DNA of 64,000 nt from Bordetella parapertussis (GTDB lineage Bacteria > Pseudomonadota > Gammaproteobacteria > Burkholderiales > Burkholderiaceae_C): assembly GCA_945870575.1 (NCBI GenBank), contig CAMBSK010000012.1:1-64000 (forward strand). Direction: 5' to 3'. A program made the position numbers and the translations under genes. Positions 51,982 through 63,733 of the stretch are shown here, piece after piece; positions within the stretch are counted from its first letter, which is position 1, and each line of letters begins with the position of its first letter. The notes beneath the pieces were generated by a model, which was not told where the DNA came from, did no database searches, and saw only the letters and a list, made by a program, of their open reading frames with translations.

Positions 51982-53361
51982 ATGACCACTGCGAATAACA
52001 ACCAGAACATCAAAACCTTTGCCGATCTTGAACATTGGCTGAACGAAAGACGCGTCACCGAAGTCGAATGCCTGGTGCCTGACCTGACCGGCGTGGCGCG
52101 CGGGAAAATCTTGCCCCGCGAAAAATTCACCGAAGACCGCGGCATGCGCCTGCCCGAAGCCGTGGTCGCCATGGGCGTGACCGGTAACTTACCCGAGTCG
52201 GGACCTTATTACGATGTCATCCAATCGCATGACCGCGACATGCATTTGATGCCGGATCCCTCCACCGTGCGCATCGTGCCTTGGGCGACAGATCCGACGG
52301 CGCAGGTGATTCACGATTGCTACGACCGCCACGGTAAGCTGGTGCCCTTTGCGCCGCGCAGCGTGCTGCGCCATGTGTGTGATTTGTACGCCGCCGAGGG
52401 CTGGGACCCGGTGGTGGCACCCGAGCTGGAGTTTTACTTGCTGGCGCGCAACACCGACCCGAATACCTTGCTCAGACCGCCTATCGGGCGCAGTGGCCGC
52501 GCCGAAACCTCGCGCCAGGCCTACAGCATTGATGCGGTCAACGAATTCGACCCGTTGTTTGAAGAGTTGTACGAACACTGCGAAAAAATGGGCTTGAACG
52601 TCGACACCTTGATTCACGAAATCGGCGCAGGTCAAATGGAAATCAATTTTTTCCACGACCACCCGCTAGGTCTGGCTGACGAGGTGTTTTTCTTCAAACG
52701 CACGGTGCGAGAAACCGCGCTGCGCCACGACATGTACGCCACTTTCATGGCCAAGCCCATCGCCGGTGAACCCGGCAGCGCCATGCACATACACCAAAGT
52801 ATTTTGGACAAGGTCACCGGCCAGAATATCTTCAGCCGCGCAGACGGCGAGCCGTCCGAGGCCTTCTACCATTTCATCGGCGGCTTACAGCGTTACATCC
52901 CCTCGGCCATGGCCCTGGTCGCGCCCTATGTCAACAGCTACCGGCGGCTGGCGCGCCGCACCTCGGCGCCTATCAATATCGAATGGGGACACGACAACCG
53001 CACCGTCGGCATACGCTCTCCGATTTCTCCGCCGGCCGCGCGGCGGGTGGAAAACCGGGTCATAGGTGCAGACGCCAACCCGTATGTGGCCATGTCCATG
53101 ACGCTGGCCTGCGGCTATTTAGGGTTGAAAAACAAGCTTCAACCTAAGGACGAAATGAAAGGCGACGCCTACACCGCTCCCTATGCGCTGCCGCGCAGCC
53201 TGGGCGAGGCGCTAGATTTGTTGCGCCGCGATAAAGACTTGCACGATGTGCTGGGCGCAGCCTTCATCAAGGTTTACACAGAAACCAAGGAATGTGAATT
53301 CGAAGAGTTCATGGAAGTCATTTCCCCCTGGGAGCGCGAGCATTTGTTGTTGCATGTCTGA
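51982..53361 (+). CDS. puuA: Glutamine synthetase-family ligase, gamma-glutamylpolyamine synthetase-like
   Basis: The 459-residue protein has the glutamine-synthetase fold: PELEFYLLARN for the first metal Glu, EIGAGQMEINF, GSAMHIHQSILD and APINIEWGHDNRTVGIR for ATP and substrate contacts. It lacks the adenylylation tyrosine loop of GlnA and is shorter, as is usual for PuuA/GlnA-like ligases that couple glutamate to polyamines. It follows a PuuD-type gene by 48 bases, giving a putrescine-utilisation pair. Oxidase/dehydrogenase partners PuuB and PuuC are not present here. Alternative: another GlnA-like ligase. Confidence 0.8.
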   Translation: MTTANNNQNIKTFADLEHWLNERRVTEVECLVPDLTGVARGKILPREKFTEDRGMRLPEAVVAMGVTGNLPESGPYYDVIQSHDRDMHLMPDPSTVRIVPWATDPTAQVIHDCYDRHGKLVPFAPRSVLRHVCDLYAAEGWDPVVAPELEFYLLARNTDPNTLLRPPIGRSGRAETSRQAYSIDAVNEFDPLFEELYEHCEKMGLNVDTLIHEIGAGQMEINFFHDHPLGLADEVFFFKRTVRETALRHDMYATFMAKPIAGEPGSAMHIHQSILDKVTGQNIFSRADGEPSEAFYHFIGGLQRYIPSAMALVAPYVNSYRRLARRTSAPINIEWGHDNRTVGIRSPISPPAARRVENRVIGADANPYVAMSMTLACGYLGLKNKLQPKDEMKGDAYTAPYALPRSLGEALDLLRRDKDLHDVLGAAFIKVYTETKECEFEEFMEVISPWEREHLLLHV

Positions 53362-53527
53362 AAAACCAAAACATATGGCCGATGAAAGCTGACGCTTTAT
53401 TTGCGTCGCCCGCCATAAAGCGTCGACAGGTGTATACCTCTGCCATGCAGGCGCTTGACAGCGCGTAATACATGCACACGTTCACTGATACGCATAGACA
53501 GCCCGGTGTGAACAACGGACTTGCCGC

Positions 53528-54568
53528 TCAAAGCTTGCGCTGGTAGCGGTGTATTTCTATGGTCGAGTGCACAATTTCCTCGTGCACCGACAAGCGCTCG
53601 CGCACCATGGTCGGCGTCAATTCAGGCTCTTGCGTGACCACGGTCAGCGCACACGAGAACACCTGCTTGCCGACCCGCCACACATGTAAATCGGTGACCC
53701 GGGTTTGCGGGCTGGTTTCAATGGCTTCGCGAATTTCTTCCACCAGCGGGTGATCCATTTCACGGTCGAGCAACACCTTGCCGGTGTCGGCCAGCAAGCT
53801 ACGCGCCCAGACCGCCACCAGCGCCGCGCCGACCAGACCCATGACCGGGTCTAGCCATGACCAACCGTACCACCAGCCGCCCAGTAACGCGATGATGGCC
53901 AGCACCGAGGTGAATGCGTCGGCGATGACATGCACATACGCAGATTTCAAATTCAAGTCAAGGTGATGGCCGTGCCCATGTCCGTGACCATGACCATGAC
54001 CGTGACCGTGACCATGACCGTGGTTAGGTTCGCGGGTGATTTCTACGTGTGGCTTTTCGTGCGCGGCATTTGCGCTCTGTTGCTTTGATTGTGCAGCGGT
54101 TGGCGGGTGGAGATGCGCACGCCCCAAAATCAAAGCGCACACCACATTCACCGCAAGACCTAGCACCGCCACGGCAATGGCTTCGGCGTATTGAATCGGT
54201 TGCGGTGACCAGATGCGCTCTAGCGAACCGAACACCATCATCAAGGCCACACCGAGCAACACAATCGCACTCGCAAACCCCGCCAGAACTTCAATCTTCC
54301 AACTGCCAAATGCAAAACGCGGATCGCGTGTGTACTTGCGAGCCGTCGCATAGGCTGTGGCGGACAAGCCGATCGCCAGCACATGTGAGCTCATGTGCCA
54401 GCCGTCGGCCAGCAAAGCCATGGAGTTGAACCACCAGCCTGCCCATATTTCGATCACCATCGTCACCAGCGTGATCCACATCACCAGCCGCGTGCCGCGC
54501 TCTGCCGCCTGACTGCCTTCGTCAAACACATGGTCGTGCAGCAAGTCGGAGAGGGTGTCGTTGTGCAT
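53528..54568 (-). CDS. Cation diffusion facilitator (CzcD/ZitB type) with a His-Gly repeat
   Basis: Zn/Co/Cd exporter of the inner membrane. The 346-residue protein has six hydrophobic segments; the metal-site motifs are HMSSHVL region in TM2 (ALLADGWHMSSH) and HVIADAFTSVL in TM5. Between TM4 and TM5 is a loop with about ten His-Gly units (NHGHG...GHHLDL), a metal-sensing or delivery arm. The ATG at 54568 begins 1 base after the lipA stop, so it is coupled to lipA, and upstream in-frame codons lie inside lipA. A cytoplasmic C-terminal domain (about 270-346) resembles the CDF dimerisation domain. Confidence 0.9.
   Translation of the reverse strand: MHNDTLSDLLHDHVFDEGSQAAERGTRLVMWITLVTMVIEIWAGWWFNSMALLADGWHMSSHVLAIGLSATAYATARKYTRDPRFAFGSWKIEVLAGFASAIVLLGVALMMVFGSLERIWSPQPIQYAEAIAVAVLGLAVNVVCALILGRAHLHPPTAAQSKQQSANAAHEKPHVEITREPNHGHGHGHGHGHGHGHGHGHHLDLNLKSAYVHVIADAFTSVLAIIALLGGWWYGWSWLDPVMGLVGAALVAVWARSLLADTGKVLLDREMDHPLVEEIREAIETSPQTRVTDLHVWRVGKQVFSCALTVVTQEPELTPTMVRERLSVHEEIVHSTIEIHRYQRKL
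53957..54024 (-). repeat. Six-base tandem repeat coding (His-Gly)n
   Basis: About eleven imperfect copies of a six-base unit (CATGGT-like, read on the minus strand) code the His-Gly run in the metal exporter. Being in units of six it can expand or shrink without shifting frame. Confidence 0.85.
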
Positions 54569-54569
54569 A

Positions 54570-55553
54570 TCAGTCTGCGTGATGCATTGCCGCATGCGAT
54601 TGCTGATCCGCGTGGTAACTAGACCTGACCATGGGCCCGACCGCTGCGTGCGTGAACCCCATGGCGTACGCGCGTTCTTCAAACATCTTGAAAGTCTCGG
54701 GATGCACATAACGCTTGACCTGCAAATGGTGGCTGCTGGGCGCCAGGTACTGGCCGAGCGTCAGCATGTCGATATGGTGGTCGCGCATGTCTTGCATGGT
54801 TTGCAAAATTTCTTCATCGGTTTCGCCCAGTCCCACCATCAAACCGCTTTTGGTCGGCACGTGCGGAAACAGCGCTTTGAATTTTTTCAACAGGTTCAGG
54901 CTGAACGCATAGTCGCTGCCCGGGCGCGCTTCTTTGTACAAGCGCGGCACGGTTTCCAAGTTGTGGTTCATCACGTCTGGCGGCGCTTCTTTCAAGATGT
55001 TCAAAGCGCGGTCGTCGCGGCCACGAAAGTCGGGCACCAAGACTTCAATTTGTGTGTTCGGTGACAGCGCGCGGGTCTGGCGTATGCAGTCCACAAAATG
55101 TGCGGCGCCGCCGTCGCGCAAATCGTCCCGGTCCACGCTGGTGATGACCACGTAGTGCAGTTTCAAAGCCGCAATCGTGTTGGCCAGGTTCAGCGGCTCG
55201 TTCGCGTCCAGCGGGTCCGGGCGGCCATGGCCGACATCGCAAAACGGGCAACGGCGCGTGCATTTGTCGCCCATGATCATGAAGGTCGCCGTGCCCTTGC
55301 CAAAACATTCGCCGATGTTCGGGCAGGAGGCCTCTTCGCACACGGTCACCAGCTTGTTAGCCCGCAAAATGTCTTTGATTTCGCCAAAGCGTGAATTCGG
55401 TGAACTGGCTCTGACACGTATCCAATCCGGCTTTTTCAGCGTTTCGCCGGTGTGCACCACTTTGACGGGAATGCGCGAGACTTTGTCCGAGGACTTTTGT
55501 TTGGCGCTGGCGTCATAAGCCGGTGCGGTGTCAGGTACTTGTGGTGCTGTCAT
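54570..55553 (-). CDS. lipA: Lipoyl synthase
   Basis: Radical-SAM enzyme that inserts sulfur at C6 and C8 of the octanoyl chain on lipoyl domains. The 327-residue protein has the auxiliary-cluster motif [13 protein letters not shown] and the radical-[12 protein letters not shown], plus the C-terminal RSSYHAD with its Ser ligand. It follows lipB by 13 bases, and a metal exporter gene is coupled downstream. Confidence 0.97.
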   Translation of the reverse strand: MTAPQVPDTAPAYDASAKQKSSDKVSRIPVKVVHTGETLKKPDWIRVRASSPNSRFGEIKDILRANKLVTVCEEASCPNIGECFGKGTATFMIMGDKCTRRCPFCDVGHGRPDPLDANEPLNLANTIAALKLHYVVITSVDRDDLRDGGAAHFVDCIRQTRALSPNTQIEVLVPDFRGRDDRALNILKEAPPDVMNHNLETVPRLYKEARPGSDYAFSLNLLKKFKALFPHVPTKSGLMVGLGETDEEILQTMQDMRDHHIDMLTLGQYLAPSSHHLQVKRYVHPETFKMFEERAYAMGFTHAAVGPMVRSSYHADQQSHAAMHHAD

Positions 55554-55566
55554 GGAAACCTTGGGG

Positions 55567-56268
55567 TTAAGGCATTAAAGAGGTGGCAAGCTTGCTGCCC
55601 AGCACATCAGCCATGTCTTGCCAGCTGACTTCAACACCTATTGTAAAAAGATCGGTGGTCGCCAGCCCTGCGTAACCGCAGGGGTTGATACGCTCAAAGG
55701 GTGACAAGTCCATGTGCACATTGAGCGCCACGCCATGGTAGGCGCAATGCCGACTGACTTTGACACCGAGCGCGGCGATTTTGGCCAGACCCGTGAAGTC
55801 CGGCAAGCCAGCAGATTGGCCGTGCTGCGGGCGCGACGGCAGCCGCGCATGGTCAAACGGTGCATCCGGGCGCACATAAATACCGGGCGCACCCGCGACC
55901 CGGTGGCCGGTGACGCCGACATGCGCCAAGGTTTTCAGCACCGCGTCTTCAATCCGGTAAACATATTCTTTGACAAAGTAACCGGCGCGTTTCAAGTCGA
56001 TCAGCGCATAAGCCACCACCTGGCCCGGCCCGTGAAACGTGATTTGCCCGCCCCGGTTGCTGGCGATCAGCGGGATATCGCCAGCCCATAAAAGATGTTC
56101 TTGCTTGCCCGCCAAGCCTTGGGTGAACACAGGTGGGTGCTGGCACAGCCAGATTTCATCCGGCGTGTGTTCGTTGCGGCGCGCCGTGAAATCCTGCATG
56201 GACAGCAGGCATTGTGCATATTCCAAGCTTCCCAGGTGCTTCAAAACAGGCGTGCATGGCGCTGACAC
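55567..56268 (-). CDS. lipB: Octanoyl-ACP:protein N-octanoyltransferase
   Basis: Transfers octanoate from ACP to lipoyl domains, upstream of LipA. The 233-residue protein has [21 protein letters not shown] (with the conserved Lys/His region in ASNRGGQ) and [17 protein letters not shown]; the catalytic Cys lies in RINPCGYAG. Start is GTG at 56268, overlapping the stop of the ybeD-like gene (TAGTG), which couples them. Confidence 0.95.
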   Translation of the reverse strand: MSAPCTPVLKHLGSLEYAQCLLSMQDFTARRNEHTPDEIWLCQHPPVFTQGLAGKQEHLLWAGDIPLIASNRGGQITFHGPGQVVAYALIDLKRAGYFVKEYVYRIEDAVLKTLAHVGVTGHRVAGAPGIYVRPDAPFDHARLPSRPQHGQSAGLPDFTGLAKIAALGVKVSRHCAYHGVALNVHMDLSPFERINPCGYAGLATTDLFTIGVEVSWQDMADVLGSKLATSLMP

Positions 56269-56537
56269 TAAAGCACCACCTTCACCAGCGGGTGTGAGCT
56301 GAGCGTGCGGTAGAGCTCATCGAGTTGCTCGCGGTTGTGCATGTGCACGGTCAGGGTGAGACCCAAGTATTTGCCGCCTTTGCTTTCCCGGGTTTCGATA
56401 GAGCTTTCCTGCCAAGACGGGTCAAATTGACGCGCTACAAAGCTGATCGCCGGGATAAAGCCGTCCACATTCAAACCCATGACTTTGATTGGGAAATCGC
56501 AGGGGTATTCAATCAAACTGTCTGTGGTTTCGGCCAT
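56268..56537 (-). CDS. ybeD: DUF493/YbeD-family protein
   Basis: The 89-residue ACT-like protein has [13 protein letters not shown] at its start and [29 protein letters not shown] in the middle, matching the DUF493 family, which is found beside lipB across proteobacteria and may regulate lipoate metabolism. Role is genomic-context based only. ATG at 56537 (MAETTD) is chosen over longer in-frame starts that would enter the divergent atpI region. Confidence 0.88.
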   Translation of the reverse strand: MAETTDSLIEYPCDFPIKVMGLNVDGFIPAISFVARQFDPSWQESSIETRESKGGKYLGLTLTVHMHNREQLDELYRTLSSHPLVKVVL

Positions 56538-56628
56538 ATGAAGGGTTTTTTCAGGATGATGCGGGAAAGCCCTATAAGATACCCTACAATCAGAGGCTTT
56601 GCTGCATTTAGGGGCGTCGCGGATAACC

Positions 56629-57141
56629 ATGACAAAAGCACCTTTAGACAGCAAAAACCATTCGACCACAGAAGTTGAAGATGAGCCCCAAGAGGCGGAA
56701 TTTCAACCCTGGAGCGCTGAACAAGCTCAAGCTTGGCGACAAGGTCACCCTGCATTTTCTGTCTGGCGGGTGTTGGCGGTGCAAGTGCTGGTGGCGCTGG
56801 TTTTTGCCACAGCAGTTGCGTTTTGGTTTGCAAGCGGTTCCATTTGGTTGTCTTGGATGTACGGTGCGATGACAGTGGTGGTTCCCGCCGCGCTGTTTGC
56901 CAGAGGGTTGACCTCACGCAAAGCATCTTTGAATGCCATGGCTGCGGCGCTCGGCCTGATGGTGTGGCAAGGCGTGAAATGGATGATGGCAGTGTTGTTC
57001 TTGGTGCTTGCGCCAAGAATAGTTCCAGAATTAAGTTGGCCCGCCATGTTGGCGGGCCTGGTTGTGACGATGAAGGTGTATTGGCTGGCGTTGTTGTGGG
57101 GCAGATCCGCAACCGCCGACTCCCCTTCCACCACTTTGTAA
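56629..57141 (+). CDS. atpI: ATP synthase assembly subunit I
   Basis: The 170-residue protein has four hydrophobic segments (about 50-70, 75-95, 105-130, 135-155) after a charged N-terminal tail of about 45 residues, the pattern of AtpI, which helps build the c-ring. The ATG at 56629 (MTKAPLDS) is preferred; it opens the ATP synthase operon, divergent from ybeD by 91 bases, where the promoter must lie. Confidence 0.82.
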   Translation: MTKAPLDSKNHSTTEVEDEPQEAEFQPWSAEQAQAWRQGHPAFSVWRVLAVQVLVALVFATAVAFWFASGSIWLSWMYGAMTVVVPAALFARGLTSRKASLNAMAAALGLMVWQGVKWMMAVLFLVLAPRIVPELSWPAMLAGLVVTMKVYWLALLWGRSATADSPSTTL

Positions 57142-57151
57142 AGAGTTGAAC

Positions 57152-57997
57152 ATGGCGGATACGAGTACGCTGACTGCTGGAGATTACATTGGTCATCACC
57201 TGACCCATCTTCAAAGCAAGCCCATGGGCGGCGTGATTGATTTTTCAGTGGTCAATCTGGACTCCATTTTTTGGTCTGTGCTCTTAGGCCTTATCGGTTC
57301 TTTTTTCCTTTGGCGCGCCGCGCGCACGGCCACTTCCGGCGTGCCAGGACGATTCCAGGCGGCAGTGGAAATATTGTTTGAAATGGTCGACACCCAAGCC
57401 AAGGGCATTGTGCACAACGCCGAAAGCCGAAAGCTGGTGTCACCTTTGGCCTTGACCGTGTTTGTTTGGATTTTTCTGCTCAACAGCATGGACTTTTTGC
57501 CTGTCGACCTGTTTCACAAAATCTTTGAATGGACTGGCTTGGACCACAGCATCCATTATTTCCGCGTGGTGCCTACGGCTGATTTGTCCACCACTTTGGG
57601 CATGTCGGTGTCAGTGTTGCTGATTTGTTTGTTCTACAACATCAAGATCAAAGGCATTGGCGGCTGGTTCCACGAACTCACTACCGCACCGTTTGGCGCG
57701 CACCCTATTTTGTGGCCCATCAATTTCGGTTTCCAAATGATTGAATTTGTCGCCAAAACCGTCTCTCACGGTATGCGACTGTTTGGCAATATGTACGCCG
57801 GTGAACTGATTTTCATGCTGATCGCCCTCATGGGTGGTGCCGCGGCCATGAGCCTGAGTGGCATTTTGCTGCCAATTGGCCACATCATCGCCGGCTCCAT
57901 CTGGGCCATCTTCCACATCTTGATTGTCGCGTTGCAAGCCTTTATTTTCATGATGTTGACCCTGGTCTACATCGGGCAAGCACACGACGCTCACTGA
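57152..57997 (+). CDS. atpB: ATP synthase F0 subunit a
   Basis: Membrane subunit a forms the two half-channels for protons. The 281-residue protein has five to six hydrophobic helices; the essential Arg lies in [17 protein letters not shown]. The ATG at 57152 (MADTST) lies 10 bases after atpI, with AGAG upstream. A long N-terminal segment of about 35 residues before the first helix is typical of betaproteobacteria. Confidence 0.95.
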   Translation: MADTSTLTAGDYIGHHLTHLQSKPMGGVIDFSVVNLDSIFWSVLLGLIGSFFLWRAARTATSGVPGRFQAAVEILFEMVDTQAKGIVHNAESRKLVSPLALTVFVWIFLLNSMDFLPVDLFHKIFEWTGLDHSIHYFRVVPTADLSTTLGMSVSVLLICLFYNIKIKGIGGWFHELTTAPFGAHPILWPINFGFQMIEFVAKTVSHGMRLFGNMYAGELIFMLIALMGGAAAMSLSGILLPIGHIIAGSIWAIFHILIVALQAFIFMMLTLVYIGQAHDAH

Positions 57998-58035
57998 TTT
58001 CCGTTTTTTCTCAACCTTTCCATCACCTTGCTTAG

Positions 58036-58293
<258 letters not shown>

Positions 58294-58324
58294 TCCATTC
58301 AACCGCCCATAGAGAGGTGTTGAC

Positions 58325-58795
58325 GTGAGTATCAACGCAACCCTGTTTGTTCAAGCGATTGTTTTTGCCATTCTGGTTTGGTTCACGATGAAATTCGTGT
58401 GGCCGCCGATTGCAAATGCGCTGGATGAACGTGCTGAAAAAATCGCCCATGGCCTCAAAGCTGCGGAGCACGCACACATCGAACTCACCAATGCGCACAA
58501 GCATGTTGAGGTCGAGTTGGCGAAAAACCGCTCCGAAGCGGCCACCCGTTTGGCTGAAGCAGAGCGCCGTGCCACCAACATCATTGACGAAGCTAAGTTC
58601 AAAGCCACTGAAGAAGCCAACAAAATCATTGCTGCTGCGCATGCCGAAGCCGAACAGGCCATGCTCAAAAGCAAAGAACTGCTGCGCGACCATGTGGCTG
58701 TGCTGGCTGTCAAAGGGGCAGAGCAAATTCTGCGCAAAGAAGTCAACGCTTCTGTGCACGCCGATTTGTTGAGTCGCCTCAAAACGGAACTTTGA
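58325..58795 (+). CDS. atpF: ATP synthase F0 subunit b
   Basis: The 156-residue stator subunit has one N-terminal membrane helix ([21 protein letters not shown]) and a long charged helix (about 35-150) that dimerises along the stalk. GTG at 58325 is the start, preceded by GAGAGG. The next gene, atpH, begins 12 bases later. Confidence 0.95.
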   Translation: MSINATLFVQAIVFAILVWFTMKFVWPPIANALDERAEKIAHGLKAAEHAHIELTNAHKHVEVELAKNRSEAATRLAEAERRATNIIDEAKFKATEEANKIIAAAHAEAEQAMLKSKELLRDHVAVLAVKGAEQILRKEVNASVHADLLSRLKTEL

Positions 58796-58807
58796 GGACA
58801 CGACCCC

Positions 58808-59338
58808 ATGGCTGAAATCGCAACTATTGCCCGTCCTTATGCCGAAGCCTTGTTCAAGGTGGTGCATGCTCAGGCTGCGCAAGCTGTTGAATGGCTGGAT
58901 GCGCTGGCTATGGTTGCTGCCGACCCCGGTTTGCAGCAATTTGCCCATGACCCCAAGGTCAGTCACCGCCAAGTGCTCGAGTTGATTGCGCAGGTTGGCC
59001 CGAAAAGCCTACCGGCCGCTGGCTTGAACTTTTTAACCACCTTGGTTGAAAACGGCCGCTTGTCCGTGCTGCCTGAAATTGCTGTGCAATTCCACGCACT
59101 GGTGGACGCTCAAAGCGGTGTCCGCAAGGCGGTGGTGCACAGTGCTTTCCCTATCGAGGGCGCGGCCCTTGACGAATTGACCAAGGTGTTTGAAAAGCGC
59201 TTTGGCCACAAACTCAATGTGCAAGTGGCGCTCGAGCCAGAGCTCATTGGGGGTGTGCGAGTGGTGGTCGGCGACGAGGTGCTTGATACCTCTGTCAAAG
59301 CCCGTTTGGAACAAATGAAAGTCGCGCTGACCGCCTGA
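58808..59338 (+). CDS. atpH: ATP synthase F1 subunit delta
   Basis: The 176-residue delta subunit links the b-dimer to the top of the F1 head. The N-terminal helical region ([25 protein letters not shown]) and the C-terminal [27 protein letters not shown] match the family. Confidence 0.95.
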   Translation: MAEIATIARPYAEALFKVVHAQAAQAVEWLDALAMVAADPGLQQFAHDPKVSHRQVLELIAQVGPKSLPAAGLNFLTTLVENGRLSVLPEIAVQFHALVDAQSGVRKAVVHSAFPIEGAALDELTKVFEKRFGHKLNVQVALEPELIGGVRVVVGDEVLDTSVKARLEQMKVALTA

Positions 59339-59387
59339 GCAATCCCGCTCTTGCACATCAGCCTTACATAGGAAGAAGGAAAGAGTC

Positions 59388-60926
59388 ATGCAACTCAATC
59401 CCGCAGAAATCTCAGAACTGATCAAAACCCGTATCGAGGGCTCGACAGGCAACACCAATGTGCGCAACCAAGGCACCGTGATTTCCGTTTCTGACGGTAT
59501 TTGCCGCATCCACGGTTTGTCCGACGTGATGCAAGGTGAAATGCTGGAGTTCCCCAACAACACTTTCGGCCTAGCGCTGAACTTAGAGCGCGACTCTGTC
59601 GGCTCGGTGATTCTGGGTGAATATGAACACATCTCTGAAGGCGACACGGTCAAGTGCACCGGTCGCATTCTGGAAGTGCCGGTCGGCCCCGAATTGATTG
59701 GCCGCGTGGTCAACGCTTTGGGTCACCCGATTGATGGCAAGGGCCCTATTAATGCTAAGTTGAGCGACGTGATTGAAAAGGTTGCCCCTGGCGTGATCGC
59801 GCGTCAGTCGGTGGATCAGCCTATGCAAACCGGCTTGAAATCCATTGACTCGATGGTGCCTGTGGGCCGTGGTCAGCGCGAATTGATCATTGGTGACCGC
59901 CAGACCGGTAAGACCGCTGTGGCCATCGACGCCATCATCAACCAAAAAGGTCAGAACATGACCTGTATTTATGTTGCTATCGGTCAAAAGGCGTCATCCA
60001 TCAAAAACGTGGTGCGTGCCTTAGAGCAAGCCGGGGCCATGGCCTACACCATCGTGGTGGCTGCCTCTGCTTCCGAATCAGCCGCTATGCAGTATGTGTC
60101 TGCTTATTCCGGTTGCACCATGGGCGAATATTTCCGCGACCGTGGCCAAGATGCACTCATTGTGTATGACGATTTGTCCAAGCAAGCCGTGGCTTACCGC
60201 CAAGTGTCTTTGCTGTTGCGCCGCCCGCCAGGCCGTGAAGCCTACCCCGGCGACGTGTTCTATTTGCACAGCCGTTTGCTCGAGCGCGCCGCACGTGTGA
60301 ACGCCGACTACGTTGAGCATTTCACCAAAGGTGAAATCAAAGGCAAAACAGGTTCATTGACAGCGCTGCCTATCATTGAAACCCAGGCCGGTGACGTGTC
60401 TGCTTTCGTGCCAACCAACGTGATTTCCATCACCGACGGCCAGATCTTCTTGGAAACCTCGCTGTTCAATGCAGGTGTTCGCCCCGCTATCAACGCTGGT
60501 ATTTCCGTGTCTCGCGTCGGCGGTGCAGCACAAACCAAGCTGGTCAAAAACCTGTCCGGCGGTATCCGTACCGATCTGGCGCAATACCGCGAGTTGGCCG
60601 CCTTCGCGCAATTCGCTTCCGACTTGGATGCCGCCACTCGCAAGCAACTTGACCGTGGCGCGCGCGTCACTGAATTGTTGAAACAAGCTCAGTACAGCCC
60701 CTTGCCCATCAGCTTGATGGCTTCCACGCTGTATGCCGCCAACAAAGGCTTCTTGGATGACATCGATGTCAAACAAGTGCTGCATTTCGAAGCCGGTTTG
60801 CACCACTACTTGAAAGACAAGTGCGCTGCCTTGCTTGCCAAGTTGGAAAAAGACAAAGCCATGGACAAAGACGCAGAAGCCGAAATGGTCAAAGCCATCG
60901 AAGCCTTCAAAAAATCTTTCGTCTAA
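59388..60926 (+). CDS. atpA: ATP synthase F1 subunit alpha
   Basis: The 512-residue non-catalytic nucleotide-binding subunit has Walker [32 protein letters not shown] and the DELSEED-region counterpart at the C-terminus. Sequence and length are ordinary for the family. It follows atpH by 49 bases with GGAAGGAAAG before its ATG. Confidence 0.98.
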   Translation: MQLNPAEISELIKTRIEGSTGNTNVRNQGTVISVSDGICRIHGLSDVMQGEMLEFPNNTFGLALNLERDSVGSVILGEYEHISEGDTVKCTGRILEVPVGPELIGRVVNALGHPIDGKGPINAKLSDVIEKVAPGVIARQSVDQPMQTGLKSIDSMVPVGRGQRELIIGDRQTGKTAVAIDAIINQKGQNMTCIYVAIGQKASSIKNVVRALEQAGAMAYTIVVAASASESAAMQYVSAYSGCTMGEYFRDRGQDALIVYDDLSKQAVAYRQVSLLLRRPPGREAYPGDVFYLHSRLLERAARVNADYVEHFTKGEIKGKTGSLTALPIIETQAGDVSAFVPTNVISITDGQIFLETSLFNAGVRPAINAGISVSRVGGAAQTKLVKNLSGGIRTDLAQYRELAAFAQFASDLDAATRKQLDRGARVTELLKQAQYSPLPISLMASTLYAANKGFLDDIDVKQVLHFEAGLHHYLKDKCAALLAKLEKDKAMDKDAEAEMVKAIEAFKKSFV

Positions 60927-60953
60927 CCGCCATCTAGCAGCAAGGAGCACTTC

Positions 60954-61829
60954 ATGGCAGTCGGCAAGGAAATACGCGGCAAGATCAAATCGGTGGAAAA
61001 CACCAAAAAGATCACCAAAGCCATGGAAATGGTCGCCGCTTCCAAAATGCGCAAGGCGCAGGATCGCATGCGCGCGGCCCGGCCTTACAGTGAAAAGGTG
61101 CGCAACATTGCAGCCCATCTAGGACAGGCGAATCCCGAGTATGTGCATCCTTTCATGAAAATGCACACGGTCAAGTCCAGCGGCTTTATTGTGGTGACGA
61201 CAGACAAAGGTTTGTGCGGTGGCATGAACACCAACATCCTGCGTGCACTTACGCAAAAATTCAAAGATTTGCAAGCTGTGGGTTCAACACCGCAAACCAT
61301 CGCCATTGGTAACAAAGGGCTGGGTTTTCTGAACCGGGTGGGTGCGTCGGTACTCGCACAACTCACCCAGCTCGGTGACACGCCGCATTTAGAAACCCTG
61401 ATCGGCCCGGTCAAAGTCATGCTGGATGCTTACACCGAAGGTAAATTGGACGCAGTCTACATTTGCTATACGCGTTTCATCAACACCATGAAGCAAGAAG
61501 CAGTCATCGAGCAGTTGCTGCCCTTGTCGCATGAAAAAATGCACAACGATGCCACAGCAGCCGGCAGCTACGGTTGGGATTATTTGTATGAACCCGATGC
61601 GCCTGCTGTGATTGACGACTTGCTTGAGCTTTATATCGAATCACTGGTGTACCAAGCTGTTGCTGAAAACATGGCGTCTGAACAATCAGCACGCATGGTG
61701 GCCATGAAGGCCGCCACAGATAACGCCGGCAGTGTCATCGGCGAACTCAAACTCGTTTACAACAAAACCCGTCAGGCTGCGATCACGAAGGAATTATCCG
61801 AAATCGTGGCCGGTGCGGCGGCTGTGTAA
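60954..61829 (+). CDS. atpG: ATP synthase F1 subunit gamma
   Basis: The 291-residue central rotor has the conserved N-terminus [28 protein letters not shown] and the C-terminal helix [17 protein letters not shown]...[26 protein letters not shown] precedes the ATG. Confidence 0.97.
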   Translation: MAVGKEIRGKIKSVENTKKITKAMEMVAASKMRKAQDRMRAARPYSEKVRNIAAHLGQANPEYVHPFMKMHTVKSSGFIVVTTDKGLCGGMNTNILRALTQKFKDLQAVGSTPQTIAIGNKGLGFLNRVGASVLAQLTQLGDTPHLETLIGPVKVMLDAYTEGKLDAVYICYTRFINTMKQEAVIEQLLPLSHEKMHNDATAAGSYGWDYLYEPDAPAVIDDLLELYIESLVYQAVAENMASEQSARMVAMKAATDNAGSVIGELKLVYNKTRQAAITKELSEIVAGAAAV

Positions 61830-63278
<1,449 letters not shown>

Positions 63279-63312
63279 TTCGGGCTGCAACCGCACCTGA
63301 CAAGGAAGCCCC

Positions 63313-63729
63313 ATGAAAACCATGCAAGTTGATGTGGTCAGTGCAGAAGAGCTGATTTACTCCGGACAAGCCACTTTCGTGGCATTGCCCGGCGAAGTCG
63401 GCGAGCTCGGCATTTATCCGCGCCACACGCCGCTGATCTCGCGCATCCGCGCAGGGTCTGTGCGTATCCAAAAGCCCGATGGCGAAGAAGAGTTTGTGTT
63501 CGTTGCCGGTGGCATTTTGGAAGTGCAACCCGACTCGGTGACCGTGTTGTCTGACACCGCAGTGCGTGGCAAAGACCTGGATGAAGAACGTGCCAATGCA
63601 GCCAGAAAGGCGGCTGAAGAGCACTTGAAAAACGCCAAGTCCAGTGTCGACATTGCCGCCGCTCAGGCGGAACTCGCTGTTTTTGCAGCACAGCTGTCTG
63701 CATTGCGCAAATTCCGCAGTAAAAAATAA
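63313..63729 (+). CDS. atpC: ATP synthase F1 subunit epsilon
   Basis: The 138-residue subunit has the N-terminal beta-sandwich ([31 protein letters not shown]) and the C-terminal helical hairpin ([20 protein letters not shown]) that can inhibit ATP hydrolysis. It closes the standard operon order atpI-BEFHAGDC. Confidence 0.97.
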   Translation: MKTMQVDVVSAEELIYSGQATFVALPGEVGELGIYPRHTPLISRIRAGSVRIQKPDGEEEFVFVAGGILEVQPDSVTVLSDTAVRGKDLDEERANAARKAAEEHLKNAKSSVDIAAAQAELAVFAAQLSALRKFRSKK

Positions 63730-63733
63730 TACC

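Noticed and set aside
53957-54024. Short repeated units that might suggest a CRISPR or VNTR element
   Set aside because: The repeats are contiguous six-base units inside a reading frame coding His-Gly; there are no spacers.
56538-56628. Sigma-70 promoter for the ATP synthase operon (TACAAT or TATAAG)
   Set aside because: Neither hexamer has a convincing -35 at the right spacing, so I do not call a site although a promoter must lie here.
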